From Medicago truncatula (lineage: Eukaryota; Streptophyta; Magnoliopsida; Fabales; Fabaceae), in assembly GCF_003473485.1 (NCBI RefSeq), contig NC_053049.1, positions 22,589,292-22,653,291 of the forward strand: DNA of 64,000 nucleotides, in the 5' to 3' direction. Positions 49,616-62,302 of the stretch are shown piece after piece. Position numbers and translations under genes: made by a program. Under the pieces are notes generated by a model. It was not told the origin of the DNA, ran no database searches, and was given only the letters and a program-made list of their open reading frames with translations. Each line of letters begins with the position of its first letter. Position 1 is the stretch's first letter.

Positions 49616-50136
49616 AACCTTGAAATAAATTTTGAGCTTGGCTTTTTATAATCTCCTTTAAACTAACTTATATTATTTTTACTTTGAGAATTTTTAAAGA
49701 TTAACGTACAACTAAAATTAGAACGCATTTCCTTAAAATACCTATTCATACATTTACTCAAGGGAAGCAACTTGTGCATTTTTTTTATTCACTTTAAAAC
49801 AAGATGTGGGTATATAAGGAGAACTTAAAACACAAGAGTTTACTTTCATGTACAAGAAACGACCAATAAGAGGAGACAATAAAAAAAAAATTATGTCATG
49901 ATTTTTCAATAAAAACAAGCTACTTAATCATGCCTTTCACTATGAAACAAAACAAAAAGAATAAAGTTCAAGGGAGTTTGGAAACACTACGACTAAAGAC
50001 ACTTTATTAGGCTCCCCCCACACTTAGGAGAAGCATTGTCCTCAATGATTCAAGATAGAAGAAAGAGAAGAAGGAGAAGAACGAGATAGAGATTGAAGAG
50101 ATAAGGTGAAAAAGAGGAAGAGGAAAGCTCACATTT

Positions 50137-51387
50137 TTATTGAGGTCCATAGGGAGGACCTTGGAGGTGGAAGTGTTGCATCATGTTCCGAAGCATTTGG
50201 TTATTCTCTTCGGATATGCGGTTGCCTCTTAGGACATCATTCCTTAGCCCGGATAATTCAACACCTTGCCTTTGTTGTTCGGTGCTTATCCTTTGTACCT
50301 CAGTTTGCATCCATGCCCATCTTTCATTGTTGGCATTATGGTCATGGGGCTCCTCTTTATGGTGCATGTTTGCACCGTCTTCTTCACCTTGATTATGCTC
50401 TTCATGTACGTGTAATCCATCACCAACATACAACAAATTCGCCTCCACCTCGGTGTTAGTCCAAGATGGGTTAGGAAGCAGAAATAAAAGAGGTATACGA
50501 AGTTGAAGTGCATAAGTCATGGATGGATGAAGCTTAATGAAATTCATAGATACCAGGGTTTCAATATTAAACCTATTGTTGCCCTCAATTGAATTTATTC
50601 CTTCGGCTTCACTCACTCCAAACTTCCTAGCGATGAAGGTGATGATACCACTGACTACTATCTTAGCTCTATTATCAGGTCTAGCACCTATGGAGGAAAG
50701 GTAATCAAGTAGGTAGAAGCAAGTATGAACGGGGTTGTTACCAAGCATTGCCCAAAGCATAAAGAGTTCATCCGTCCTAGTTGTTCCTACTTCTATTCTA
50801 CCCTAAATGGTACAAGCCATGACTCTTTAGAGGTATCTAAGCACTGGGTTGTGAATGTTACTAGCCTTATTGTTGCGAGGATTATATTTCCTTAACCCGG
50901 TAATGCGTTTCCAAAAGAGAGCGGGGTCATAGTCTTCCGACTTTAGATTTGGATTCCAAGAGTCATGGATGAACCCCGCATTTGCGAAGTCCATCTCTAA
51001 AGAAAATTTTTTAAGAGACATCTCGTAATCTATATTCAAAAGTCGAAAGGAGACTCTATGGTCGGGGTTATCAAAGTTCACTTTATTCTTCGGAAATTCA
51101 ATAGAACTTAAGAATTCATAAGTGAAATTTTCAAAACCTTTCATAGGTCTAAGCATATCAACCCATCCTAAATTTCCTAGTAAGCTAAACACATTATCCC
51201 TTAGTCCTAGCACACTCAAAGTATAAGAATCGGGATATCGACAAGGGTGCAAAGGTTTAGAGATAAGAATCTTATACCTGTTCCTTTGCTTGGTGTCCTT
51301 GAAGATTATGCCTTGATTCTTGGCTTGCGTTTTCTTCTTTGATTGTGGTCCTCCGGAAGAGCTTGCTCCACCTTTCCTAGATGCCAT
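50137..51387 (-). pseudogene. Athila-type 3' ORF (retroelement protein of unknown function)
   Basis: Minus strand, one frame from ATG 51387 to the stop at 50137, about 416 codons, broken by a TAA at 50829-50827 and a TAG about 25 bases later. The blocks LGRGDNVFSLLGNLGWVDM-like, NNKASNIHNPVLRYL, VGTTRTDELFMLWAMLGNN and MQHFHLQ are those of the ORF annotated in plant genomes as Athila ORF1 or putative plant transposon protein. The C-terminal part is acidic and histidine-rich, then coiled-coil-like. Its position downstream of the gag-protease unit, next to the 3' LTR, is where Athila elements carry an extra or env-like ORF. Function unknown. Confidence 0.7.
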
Positions 51388-51775
51388 TATCCTTAACCTG
51401 GGTTTGACCTTTTGTGATGGTGGTAGAGGTTGGTTTAGTGATGGGGTTAAGGGTTAAGTGAGTTTTAAGAGTTGGGTTGTGGAGTTTGGTGATGAATTTG
51501 TGGGTTTTGGGTTAGGTTAATGGGGGTGACGCATTTGGGTGATTTTGGTTTGGATGGATGAAAGTTGTTTTTGAATGGTGTGTTATGATTGGAATGTTGT
51601 TTGTGATTGATGGGGTAAAGAAATGGTGTGAATTGGTGAAGTTTTGAGGGAGATATGGAGGTTTGAGGTTTTGTGGTTATGGAGGTTTTAGAGAAAAATG
51701 GAAGGATGAGGGATGTTTGTGTTTGAGAATGGGGGATGAAGAAGATGAAAGGTGAGGTAAATCTGTACCTGGAGT

Positions 51776-51900
51776 CGGGCACGGCCGTGCCAACCTTAGC
51801 ACGGGCCGTGCCAAGTTCCTGGAGTTTTGGTGGGTTTTTGAAAGGCAAGGTCTGGCATGGCCGTGCCAGTGTGAGCACGGGCCATGCCAAGGTTCTGGAT
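51776..51900. repeat. Palindrome cluster GGCACGGCCGTGCC inside the Athila-like element
   Basis: Two pairs of near-identical palindromic motifs (GGCACGGCCGTGCC with GCACGGGCCGTGCC, and GGCATGGCCGTGCC with GCACGGGCCATGCC), each pair about 15-18 bases apart. They lie upstream (element sense) of the 3' ORF. The same pairs occur in the 5' LTR at 58768-58808 and in the second Athila-like LTR at 63230-63272. Confidence 0.9.
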
Positions 51901-51991
51901 ATAGTGGTTTCAAAATTTTCCGTTTTCTTGAATCGTACTCGGACAATTACCTACAAAACATTTAAAAACAAGCAGTTAAGTGTGTGGGTTT

Positions 51992-54900
51992 TGTAACACT
52001 CCTATTTCTATTAAAGCAATTAAACATGCAAATAATACATTTATTCAAGAAATAGAGGCTACGCCACATTCGAAATTCAAAAACCAATAAACATGTATAT
52101 AAACCTCAACAGTTGCAGCGGAATATAAACCAGAGTAATCCAAATATACATGTTATGAATCAATAAATTAGATCAACATAGATGCATCTAAAAAATCCCA
52201 ACAAACGGGTAATCTCCAACAAAACAGAAACCAAAGTAAAAGATAATCTAGACCGATACAACTAAGCCTAGATCAGAGCCGACTAAACATCTAAACACCG
52301 ATATCGGAGAAGGCTCCAGATATCCACCAAGCACAAGAACTCACCAAGCAACTAAACCTGCACAACGTCTACCCATCCATACAGAAAGGTAGGCGGTCCA
52401 TCATAAATCCACTGGGGTAAGTATTACATTATCATAATCCAAATAACAGTTATCATGAACATTTCAATTAACATCATGCATTTGATCAATAATAATATTC
52501 TCATATCAATACTTACATCAAACCCCAATATCTCACATCAATTATCACCAATTACATGTGTCATGAACAATTATGAATTCACAGTTATTCATACACAATC
52601 ACCAATCATATACACCATGAACAATCATTAATCACATTTCATTAACAATCATTAATCACATTTCATGAACAATCACCAATCATATTCCATGAACATTCAT
52701 TAATCACACGTGTCAAACATCAATTCACAAATATTCATTCACAATCGCCAATCACAATCATCATTAATCACATTTCATCACCAACCACATATATCACATA
52801 AGACTCATGTTATGATATGCACTTATTGACATATAAATGCATGTGGTACCAATTCTCCAAAAAGGTCGTCACCTCCGATGATAAAACACATCGTATGTAA
52901 GGGTTCACCCCCGCCTTACATAATCTCCGAAGTAAAAGAGCTCAACCCTTTTACAACAACTCGACTATGATGCATGGACATGTATAAGGACTCGATAATG
53001 CGACAACAATCCACAATTTCAACCTCAATATATAGGACAACACCCAATTATATTGATTATCTCCACAACATTACATTATCAAGAAAACATACCCACACAC
53101 AAATAGATCATAGTATTCACCATTCACACAATAACTTGATTATCAACAATCAATAATGTCATTCAACATCAACTATCACATATAGTTTAATCTATCCAAC
53201 ATCTACTACATCATAAGTAAGATAACATATACATCTCATTAACATATCAATCATTCATACAATTTCACTTAATCGTATAAGAAGTCACCGTACCAACTTG
53301 TAACAAAACTACATAGACAAGTTGAAAACCATTAAACAATCTTAATCAACAATGTATACATGAAATTAATTTGTCTTCGGATCATCAACATTAATCCAAG
53401 CACAACTTAAGTTCATAGAAAAATCCAATTTTCACAACCTTTCATTTCCCACCCGAAATATCATTATAATTTGATTAAGATATTGACCACCCTTGCAAGC
53501 ATCACCTAAGTCTATAATAGCTGTAGGTTCAACTTGCAAGCCTTATTAACTTACAAAATTTGTTTTCGACAAAGTTTGAAATTCTCAAAATTTCACAAGT
53601 TAAGATTCAATTCAAAAATTCCAAGTATATGCAAGCAATCATTGTTCCAGTAGGTTTTGGAGGATTAACAGTGGTTAAACATGCTTAGGATATCATTTAA
53701 GAAAACTCGGATTGGCCCCCAAAGACCTGGAACAAAAGATCAAAGTGACTGAAACTGGAGCTGTTCGCTTAAGCGACCACCTGGTTCGCTTAAGCGAACA
53801 AGTCACAGTAGCAACTCACTTTGTTCGCTTAGGCAAACTGGACCCAGAAAAACTATGAGTGTTCGCTTACCAGGTCGCTTAAGCGAACCTCTAAGCGAAC
53901 CTTAACAGGTTTGCAGAAAAAGTTACGGGTTTGGACCCCTTTCCACTCAAAATATATCTCAAACCATCAACACATTCACATTCCCAAGTACATAAATGCA
54001 TACTCAATTATTCACTCTAAGTACTTCATTAAACCCAATATCAAGTTTGGAAAAGTTTCACGGCTCAAAGAAAAAGTTATGATAAGTTTTCATAAAAATT
54101 CATATGACCCATGTGTAGTAATTTGATCATAACTCAAGTTCTAAAACTCATTTGGACGTCAAACCAAAGCCATTAGAAAGCTAACAAAATTATCTAAAAC
54201 TTTCATGTTTACACCGAAGGCCAATTCAAAACAGAAACGTGTGAAAAAGACACAAGAACGCGAAATAAGAAATGCTGTCAAAAGGGCATTTCGCTTAAGC
54301 GAACGAGTATTCGCTTAAGCGAACTACTTACAGTAGTTGTTCGCTTACAGCTCGCTTCCGTATCGCTTAAGCGAACAGTCATCATTTCTGCATAATTTTT
54401 CACGTGTTTAAACCATTTTTCACCCCAAAACCCAAATTTTGATCCCTCGATGCCCAAATGTGTTTCCAGAACATGTTTATAGGTCAATATGACTAAAAAG
54501 ACTCACAAAGACACAATAAAACTTGAAAACACTTGACATTTGAGCTAACTTATCATTTTCACCAAAACACCAACACAATTCAAATTCTCATCATCAATCC
54601 ATGAATATGCATACCCAAGCAATTACTCATCAACCACAACATCAATTAACAACCATAACATCAATTGAACAAGAATCAAATCTCAAATTAAAAACAACTT
54701 AGCAAAATTCACCAATTGAGTACAATTTTCACAACTTATCATTTTTGCATATTTGAACATGTAATTTCACCAACAATCATACAATTATCATCAATTCATG
54801 CATACAAACATATCATCACAGTTGGAGCACGAATTTAGCAACAATTATCCATAATCACAATTCATACAACATTTGAGAATTTGAAAAGTGAAGATGATTA

Positions 54901-55464
54901 TGATAAAGACTAACCCCCTTACCTTAGATAGAGATTAACCCAAACTCTTGCTTCAATTCAGCTCCTAAGCTTACCCCAATTGATTCCACAAGCTATTCTC
55001 TTCAAAACCCTTGTTCTTCTCTTCACCTCTTTATCTCTCTACCTCTCTCTCTAGGAAACTTTTATGAAGTGAATGAAAGATATTTTTCTATGACAACCCT
55101 AATGTTATCTCCCTTAATGGGCTCAATCTTAGACCCTAATGGGCTTAACCCATTCTAACACAATTCTAAAAAGTTTCTATACACTCAACGGTAATTACTA
55201 ACAACGGTAAAATATAACCAACGGTCACTAAACGGTAAAAACTAATCACTACACTAGTAACTTAGTAAAATAAAGGTTCTCACTAAATATTAAAATAATT
55301 CTCACCAAAATTACCATTTTACCCTTACCCGCCAAATGATCAAAATACCCTTCTAATATGGTAATCCATGAAAATGCACCCAATGATGATTAATCACACA
55401 CAAACATATAAAACATATAATAAAAGTAATTAAAATAAATCGAGCTAAAAATCGGGCTGTTACA
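51992..55464 (-). mobile_element. Complete solo LTR of family X
   Basis: On the minus strand TGTAACAGCCCGATTTTTAG...GGAGTGTTACA, 3.47 kb, inserted in the spacer of the Athila-like element. Flanks are GGTTT (51987-51991) and GGTTG (55465-55469), a 5-base duplication with one mismatch. There is no primer-binding site, coding region or second LTR, so it is a solo LTR left by recombination. Contains donor-like AAG|GTAAGGGGG (boundary 54922), GTTCGCTTAAGCGAAC palindromes (53762-53898 and 54287-54377), one copy of the unit tandemly repeated in Y (about 54115-54240), a variable cassette (52835-52985) and acceptor-like TTGTGCAG (52358). Confidence 0.9.
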
Positions 55465-55522
55465 GGTTGCCTCCCACAAAGCGCTTCTTTATAGTCATTA
55501 GCTTGACGTTAAGAAAGTGTCC

Positions 55523-56613
55523 TTAGAAGGGATCAAATAGGTCATATTGTGTACATGACGCTAATGAGCGTTCTTTCACATCATGACCTTTAATCATGTT
55601 ACAAGAATAAAGAGCGGGACCTTTCATAAAATTCTCCAACTCAAATCCTATCAGCTCATCACTCACTTGAAAAACAATGCTACCATTCTGAACATCTACT
55701 ATAGCACCCGCAGTGGCGAGAAAGGGTCGTCCTAAAATTATAGGGCACTCATTGTCCTCATCTATGTCAAGCACCATGAAATCAGTTGGGATGTATATCC
55801 CTTCTATTTTAACGGGGATGTCCTCAACATATCTGACAGGTTGGATATCAGAACGATCGGCTAACTTCAATACTGTTTCGGTAGGCTTTAACTCCCCTAT
55901 TCCCAGCCTTTTAAAGAGGGGTAAGGGCAACAGACTAACACTAGCTCCTAAATCACATAAGGCTCGATTTAAGGTTTCACTCCCTATCATACAAGGGATG
56001 GCAAAACTTCCTAGATCTCTAAGCTTTGGAGGTGACTTCTTGATGATTTCACTTTTTTCTCTTGTCAAAGCTATTGTGTCATTTTGCTCTATAGCCTTTT
56101 TCTTTGAAAAAATGTCTTTTAAAAACTTGGCATATAGAAGCATACGAGACAAAGCTTCAGCAAACGGAATCTGAATGCAAATCTTTTTAAGTTTGTTTAA
56201 GAATTTATTAAATTGAGCCTCCAAGTTAAGCTTAACGAGCCTTAATGGGGAAAGGGCTTTGTTCTCGTCAAGTGGTTTCTCTATCGCATCCTTCTCACCT
56301 AGAAGCTTAACACTCTCTCCCTTGACACTTTTGGCTTTAGCAACGGTCTCTTCTAACTTACTACCCCCAAGAGAAATAGCATTGACATGAGCTTTGGGGT
56401 TTGTTTCAGGTTGACCGGGAAAGACTCCTGGTGTTTGAGAAGAGGTGGCCACTTGTTGGGCCACTTGGGAGATTTGGGTTTCGAGCATTTTGGTGTGTGT
56501 GGCGATAGAATCAACCTTGGTAGTGAGTTTGGAGAGAGAGAGTCGTTCAGAAATCCTGTTCGCTTTTTTAGTTCTTGGAGTTGTTTATTCTGATTCATCA
56601 TGCAATTTTCCAA
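55523..56613 (-). pseudogene. Athila-like gag C-terminal linker and retropepsin
   Basis: Minus strand; the main frame runs 56488-55523 (321 codons) and ends at a stop before the spacer. The protease block reads PPKLRDLGSFAIPCMIG, ALCDLGASVSLLPLPLF, VLKLADRS and CPIILGRPFLATAGA; the catalytic Asp is in DLGAS. The part from 56786 to 56488 contains stops and a frame change, so gag and protease are no longer one frame. No reverse transcriptase follows, which is unusual for Athila. Confidence 0.88.
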
Positions 56614-56785
56614 CAGAATTTTCGAACCTAGATTTCTGAGCCACCCTCTGGTTGTTTGTATAGCTAGGTGGTGCTACTTGCCCATAGGAACCTTGAGGGT
56701 TTTTGTAAAAGTTTTGATTTGGCCTCGTTCCTTGGTTGTATTGAGCATAGTTTAATTGCTCAATACTGTTAGTAGCACTACCTAA

Positions 56786-57778
56786 CTAACAATCAACACC
56801 AATATGACCAAATATACCACAGATTTCACAAGGAGGAGATGTAGGAGAAGGTGTGACAGCATTAACATTAAGTTTTTCAAATTTTTGAGTTAAGGCATCA
56901 ACCTTTGCAGCGAGGTGATCATAATCGGAGACCTCGTACATACCTGCCTCCTTTTTGGAGGGAGTAGAGGCGGTAATGGCTCTTTCGTTGGTCCATTGGT
57001 AATGATTCTGAGCCATGTCTACAATCAAAGCATAAGCCTCCGTGTAGTTCTTATTCATTAGTGCTCCACCTGCAGCTGCATCAACAGACATCTTAGTGGT
57101 ATATGTTAGGCCATTATAAAAAGTGTGGACTATGAGCCACTTTTCTAAACCATGGTGGGGACAAAGTCTAAGCATTTCCTTGAAACGCTCCCACGCATCA
57201 TAGAGAGACTCCCCATCTTTTTGGTTGAACCGCGTGATTTGGTCTCTTAGTTTGGCGGTTTTAGAAGGGGGAAAGAATCGGGCAAGGAATGCTCGCCTCA
57301 TTTGATCCCATGAAGTGATGGAACCGACTTCTAGGGAATGGAACCAAGCGCTAGCTCTATCCCTTAAGGAAAAGGGAAAGAGATGAAGTCTTACGGCTTC
57401 TTGGTTCTCTTTTATAGTTCCACTGAGTCTAAGGAAGGAAGAAATATGGAGATTTGGATCCTTGGTGGGTGATCCAGAAAACTGATTTTGCTGCACCAAA
57501 TTGAGTAGTGCAGGCTTGATCTCGAAATTGTTACCCTCAACCGTTGGGTACACGATAATAGCTTGTGGCTCTTACGTTGAAGGAGTAGCATACTCTTTGA
57601 GAGCGCGTTCAACGATAGCAATATTATTTTGTGCCTCTCTTTTTTTCTTATGCAAATATCTTTCGATCTCAGGAATAAATTCTCCGAGACTTTTACTTCT
57701 TCGCATAAGAAATCGAGAACCCAAGAAGTTAATGGTAATATAAAGAAAGAAAGAAGTAGAAGAAGGAGTTCTAATCAC
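56786..57778 (-). pseudogene. Athila-like gag
   Basis: Minus strand. The likely start is Met at 57706 (MRRSKSLGEFIPEIERYL). A stop at 57574-57572 interrupts the frame, which then continues from [17 protein letters not shown] through the gag domain ([76 protein letters not shown]). It ends at a stop at 56786 inside a single zinc knuckle ([14 protein letters not shown]). The retrotransposon gag assignment is clear. Two stops make it inactive. Confidence 0.9.
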
Positions 57779-57805
57779 AAAGAAAGAGTTAATTATATTA
57801 GTTTA

Positions 57806-57825
57806 CTCCCCCCCGGCAACGGCGC
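57806..57825 (-). other. Athila-type primer-binding site (tRNA-Asp)
   Basis: Minus strand TGGCGCCGTTGCCGGGGG, directly inside the 5' LTR. This sequence is characteristic of Athila-lineage elements. Confidence 0.88.
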
Positions 57826-57831
57826 CAAAAA

Positions 57832-59051
57832 CTTGATGAGATAAAACCGCAAGTGCACGGTCTTACCGAAGTAGTATGAAAGCGTATCGTTCCGACAGGG
57901 AGTAGTTTAATTCAATTAACCTTTGATAATGATTAGAGGAGAAAAGAATTGTAAGTTGGGGTTTCAAGCGTTTAAAAGATAATAATAATAAAAGGAGCCT
58001 TGGGATCGTTGGTTCATCTAAATGACAAGTCCTTCACAAACCAAACTATAAGCTTATAACTTTATGTTAGACCTAATTTCTCAAGACAGTTTCTCTTTTG
58101 TTCCTCTAGCAACCAAGCATATTTCAATGAATTGATTACTATTAGATTTAGGTTCCTCTAACAACCAAGCCTATTTCGCTGACTTGATTACTATTAGTTC
58201 CCTTGAAGATCGAAACTATATGTCTCAAAGATTGCAAAGACTATTTCGCTGCCTTTGCAATCCTTGTCTAAATTCACTTGTTCGAATATCAAAGCTCCAA
58301 TTTCGTTTTATGAATTGATATTTGAGATGATGGATAAACAATTATCAAACCCTCCACTTTCGTTTCCACAGTTTGATAATGGTTGATCCATGTTAAAGCA
58401 ATGAATTTAGATAAGAAACTAGGGTTACATAAAATTAAGGCTTAGAGCTTGGCTTGATTAGGATTATGTCATTTAGACTTATCCAACAATCCCAAGACAA
58501 GGAGAAGTCTACTCACTCATGTTCATCGTAGACATGGGGAAGAAGAGAGAAAGCATAAAAGTAAATGACAAGAAAATAAAGGAAAAGAAAAGAACTTTTA
58601 TTAGAAAAGCAATTGTCACTTATTGAATTCCAAGAAAAGATGAATATTTGTGATGGATGGCTACTCTATTTATAGCATACATTCGACTTAAAATCTAAGC
58701 AATTATATTCGGGCTAAAAATAGAGTAGCTTAAAATCTAAGCAAAAGCAGCAAAAGTGACTCTGGAGGGTGGCACGGCCGTGCCAATGCTGGCACAGGCC
58801 GTGCCAAGCTTCTGACTTTGGGGGAGACGTATTTTTGTCTCCGAATCTTCGTATTTTTGCATTCAATCAGCTCCAAGTCCCTTTCTTTTGCTCCAAGACT
58901 CAATCCATCCAATATTCATTCCTGAAATAAAATAAAATGCAATTTGTAGTAAACTATCTTAAAAAGGAAATAATACTAATATAAAATAAAATAAAATCTA
59001 ATTAAAACTAAAATAAATAGCATATAAAAATAAGCAATAAATGACTCATCA
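57832..59051 (-). repeat. 5' LTR of the Athila-like element
   Basis: 1.22 kb, TGATGAG...CTCATCA. It shares its whole length with 48099-49012 apart from a segment (about 58555-58850) missing there. That segment holds a TCTATTTATAGC promoter-like motif (58668-58678; minus-strand TATAAATAGAG) and the palindrome pair at 58768-58808. The 3' LTR would thus be a poor promoter. Confidence 0.88.
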
Positions 59052-59056
59052 TTTAT

Positions 59057-59556
59057 TCAATTTTCATGTCCTATATATAGGTAGGAGGGACACTTGCTGA
59101 ATTACAAAGAAAAATGCAAATAACTCTTAGGATTCCTTCAACCAAATTAATCTATCATTATTTCCTATGGCTGAAGTAAATTAACATGAATACAAGAAAT
59201 GGTTACAAGACAAATCAATGAATGAGGGTGGCTGGTCTTAATGATCATGATGATGGACGTGATTTTGATGATGATGGTGGTTTCATATGCTGAAATGAAA
59301 TGCCTTCATTGTTTCATTGAAGTCTTGTCCCTTTCCTCTTCAATTCTTGCATTCTTTCCTCCTTCAGATTAAATGCTCTTTAATGCCTTGTTTTTCTTTT
59401 GTCTTCAACACTCCTTTGCACGAAATAAACACACAAAACATTCCATTCAAAGCTTTGGAAGCTTTAAAATGGATTAAACACACAAAATAACCATACTTAG
59501 TGTTTTTGGGCCAACATTGGTCTTTAACACTTTTTATTACAACATAACAAGAACAA
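59057..59556 (-). mobile_element. 3' region of the host gypsy element, up to the Athila insertion
   Basis: Non-coding continuation of the element whose integrase ends at 59557. No LTR boundary could be fixed. Confidence 0.45.
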
Positions 59557-60960
59557 CTAAATAAAATGGGCAGCAAGAGATGCGCCCCACCCCTCCTCCA
59601 ATGGTTTGATGCACATGACCATTTTATCCTCCATTCTTTCTAGTGTAGGTTTGGACTCCAAGACTTTTGCCACCAATTGAGTTAGGGCCTCCTTAGCTTT
59701 CTTGGTCCTCGACCTTGTCATTGGTCCTCCTAGCCCTTGAATTGAAGCACTTGTGTCATGCACAACCATGCCCTCATCATCCTCTCCCTCTTGAAAGGAA
59801 TTCGTCCACGAATTGAAATCACCATTACCTACATCAAAAGGAGCTAAGTCAGCAACATTAAAAGTAGCACTTATATCATACTCACCGGGTAACTCAAGCT
59901 TGTATGCATTGTCATTGATCCTTTCTAGCACTTGAAATGGTCTGTCACCCCTTGGTTGAAGTTTTGACTTCCTTTGTTTAGGAAACCTTTCTTTCCTCAT
60001 ATGCACCCAAACCCAATCACCGGGTTCAAAAATCACCCTCTTCCTTTCTTTGTTTGCACTTTTAGCATACCCTTCATTTTTCTTTTCAATTTGCAACTTC
60101 ACTTGCTCATGCATTTTCTTCACAAACTCAGCTTTGTCTTTTCCATCTTTATGCTTCAAAAAAGAACTATTAGGCATAGGTAACAAATCAAGTGGAGTTA
60201 GTGGGTTAAAACCATTAACAACTTCAAATGGTGACATTTTTGTAGTACTATGAACCACACGATTGTAAGCAAATTCCACGAGGGGTAAACATTCTTCCCA
60301 CATTCTCAAATTTCTTGTAAGAACACTTCTAAGAAGAGTAGAGAGAGTTCTATTTACTACCTCAGTTTGACCATCTGTTTGAGGGTGGCAAGTTGTTGAG
60401 AATAGTAACTTTGTTCCAATCTTAACCTACAAGGTCCTCCAAAAGTGACTTAAAAATTTTGTGTCACGATCTAAAACTATGATCCTTGGAACTCCATGAA
60501 TGTGCACAATCTCCTTGAAAAACAAATCAGCCACATGGCTTGCATCATCTACCTTTTTGCATGCAATGAAATGTGCCATCTTGGAAAACCTATCAACAAC
60601 AACAAAAATAGAATCTTTCCCATTCTTTGTTCTAGGTAAACCCAAAACAAAATCCATGGAAATGTCAACCCAAGGAAATTCAGGAGTTGGTAACGGTGTA
60701 TAAAGACCATGAGGCAAAACTTTTGATTTGGCCTTTTTACACACTATGCATCTTTCACACAACTTTTGGACATCAATTTTCATATGTGGCCAATAAAAAT
60801 GCTCTTGCAGCAACTCTAAAGTTTTAACAACCCCAAAGTGTCCCATTAATCCCCCCTCATGTGCCTCTTTTAAAAGCAAACTTCTTATGGAACATTTTGG
60901 CACACATAATCTTTTTTCTTTAAACAAATAACCATTGTGCCTAAAATATCCATTAATGGC
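59557..60960 (-). pseudogene. Ty3/gypsy integrase, 5'-truncated with one stop
   Basis: Minus strand, one frame from 60960 to the stop at 59557 with a single internal TAG at 60429-60427. Contains the HHCC zinc region ([29 protein letters not shown]), the catalytic core with Asp in [18 protein letters not shown], Asp in [13 protein letters not shown] and Glu in CHPQTDGQTEVVNRTLS, and the GPY-type C-terminal part (KLQPRGDRPFQVLERINDNA, YKLELPGEYDISATFNVADL). It ends in GGPMTRSRTKKAKEALTQLV. Everything upstream of the integrase is missing. It is a gypsy lineage different from both Tekay-like and Athila-like elements here; clade not assigned. Confidence 0.88.
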
Positions 60961-62266
60961 AGCTTTTTACGTTTTTGCGCATAAAATCTTGTTTTCGAAT
61001 CCGATTTCAGTTTCGTTTTCGCCAATGCATTCCTAACACTTAGACCATACAAACCACACTTGAAAACTTGACATTTAAAGATTAAAATAACTTAATCAAA
61101 CTCATCCCAAAATGGCTTATTTTGCAAAAGCGCTTAAAAACCACTTTTACTCAAAAACCCGTTTTCTTCCCAAAACGATTTCTCTCCAAAACTAAGTGAT
61201 TAAAACAAAAAAAAAATCATATCATCCTAATTCACTCTAACGACTTCCTTAACTCATTCAACATCATCAAAATCAAACTTCTTCATTATCAACCCATTTT
61301 ACAAAACCAACAACAACAACTCATTTCTCAGCAACAATCATGAATCATGCAAACCCAAGCCATGAATTATCATCAACAACATGACATATCAACAACAACA
61401 TCAATTGATCATGAAACTTATCACAATTCAACAACAACAAAGCATAATTCACCAATTGAGCATATTTTCAACATATACCCTTTTCATACACTTGAAACAT
61501 GAATTTCAACCAACAACAATTCAATTATTCATAACTTCATACATCCAAACATGTCATCATAATTAGAGCACGAATTTCATCATTTATGAACAATTAATCA
61601 ATTCACCCAATTAAGCACTTTTCATACAAATAATTGAAAATTGCAATAAGTGATTATGATTAATTCTAACCCCCTTACCTTAGTAGGTTAATCTCCCTAG
61701 CTTAGGCTTCAATTTTTCTCCTAGCTCTCTTTCACCCTTTGTTCTTCAAGTCCTCTTCTCTCTAACCATTTTCTCCTCTTGCTCCCATTTTCTCTCTCTA
61801 TTCACTCCAAAATATCTTAGTGTAATGAAAGTGTGAGGAAATTACTCATAAGAGTATGTTTATATAGTGTGTCTCACAATTGGGCCTAACCCTCAACTTA
61901 ATGGACTTAACCCATTTCTATTAAAATAAAAATGTTTCTACACTCTAACCGGTAATTAACTAATAATGGTCAAGTAACGGTAAAATGTCACTAACGGTCA
62001 CTAAACGGTAAAATCTTAGTTTTACTCTAATAACTTAGTAAAATAATTATTCTCACTAATCACTAAAAGTAATTTCCACCAAAAATTATAATTTTACCGG
62101 TTCTCACAAAATGACCAAAATACCCCTAAATTCAAAATGACTAAAATACCCTTCTAACACGGAAACCCATGAAAATGCACCAAATGATGAATAATCACAC
62201 ACAAGCACATATAAACACGTAATAAAAGTAATTAATATAAATCTGGCTAAAAATCGGGTTGTTACA
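60961..62266 (-). mobile_element. Family-X-like LTR, 5' part
   Basis: On the minus strand it starts TGTAACAACCCGATTTTTAG at 62266 and follows the 5' part of the X LTR, including CTAAGGTAAGGGGGTTAG (donor-like, boundary about 61676). It ends at 60960, where the truncated integrase begins. Directly right of it (62267-62302) is a scrap encoding VKRCFRCGKKV-like gag zinc-knuckle sequence, so the LTR was inserted in another element's gag. Confidence 0.75.
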
Positions 62267-62302
62267 CTTTCTTACCACAACGGAAACACCGTTTCACATC
62301 AT

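Larger units (their letters stand above)
48099..59051 (-). mobile_element. Athila-like LTR retrotransposon lacking RT/integrase, with nested X LTR
   Basis: LTRs TGATGAG...CTCATCA at 48099-49012 (3') and 57832-59051 (5') and a perfect duplication TTTAT (48094-48098 and 59052-59056). The primer-binding site at 57806-57825 reads TGGCGCCGTTGCCGGGGG on the minus strand, the Athila-type tRNA-Asp site. The polypurine tract GTGTGGGGGAGTT lies at 49013-49027. Inside are gag-protease, a spacer and a 3' ORF. No reverse transcriptase, RNase H or integrase is found. Without the nested LTR (51992-55464) the element is about 7.5 kb. The 3' LTR lacks about 280 bases present in the 5' LTR, including the GGCACGGCCGTGCC palindromes. 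Confidence 0.9.

Noticed and set aside
50106..50459. 117-codon plus-strand frame
   Set aside because: Antisense to the Athila 3' ORF.
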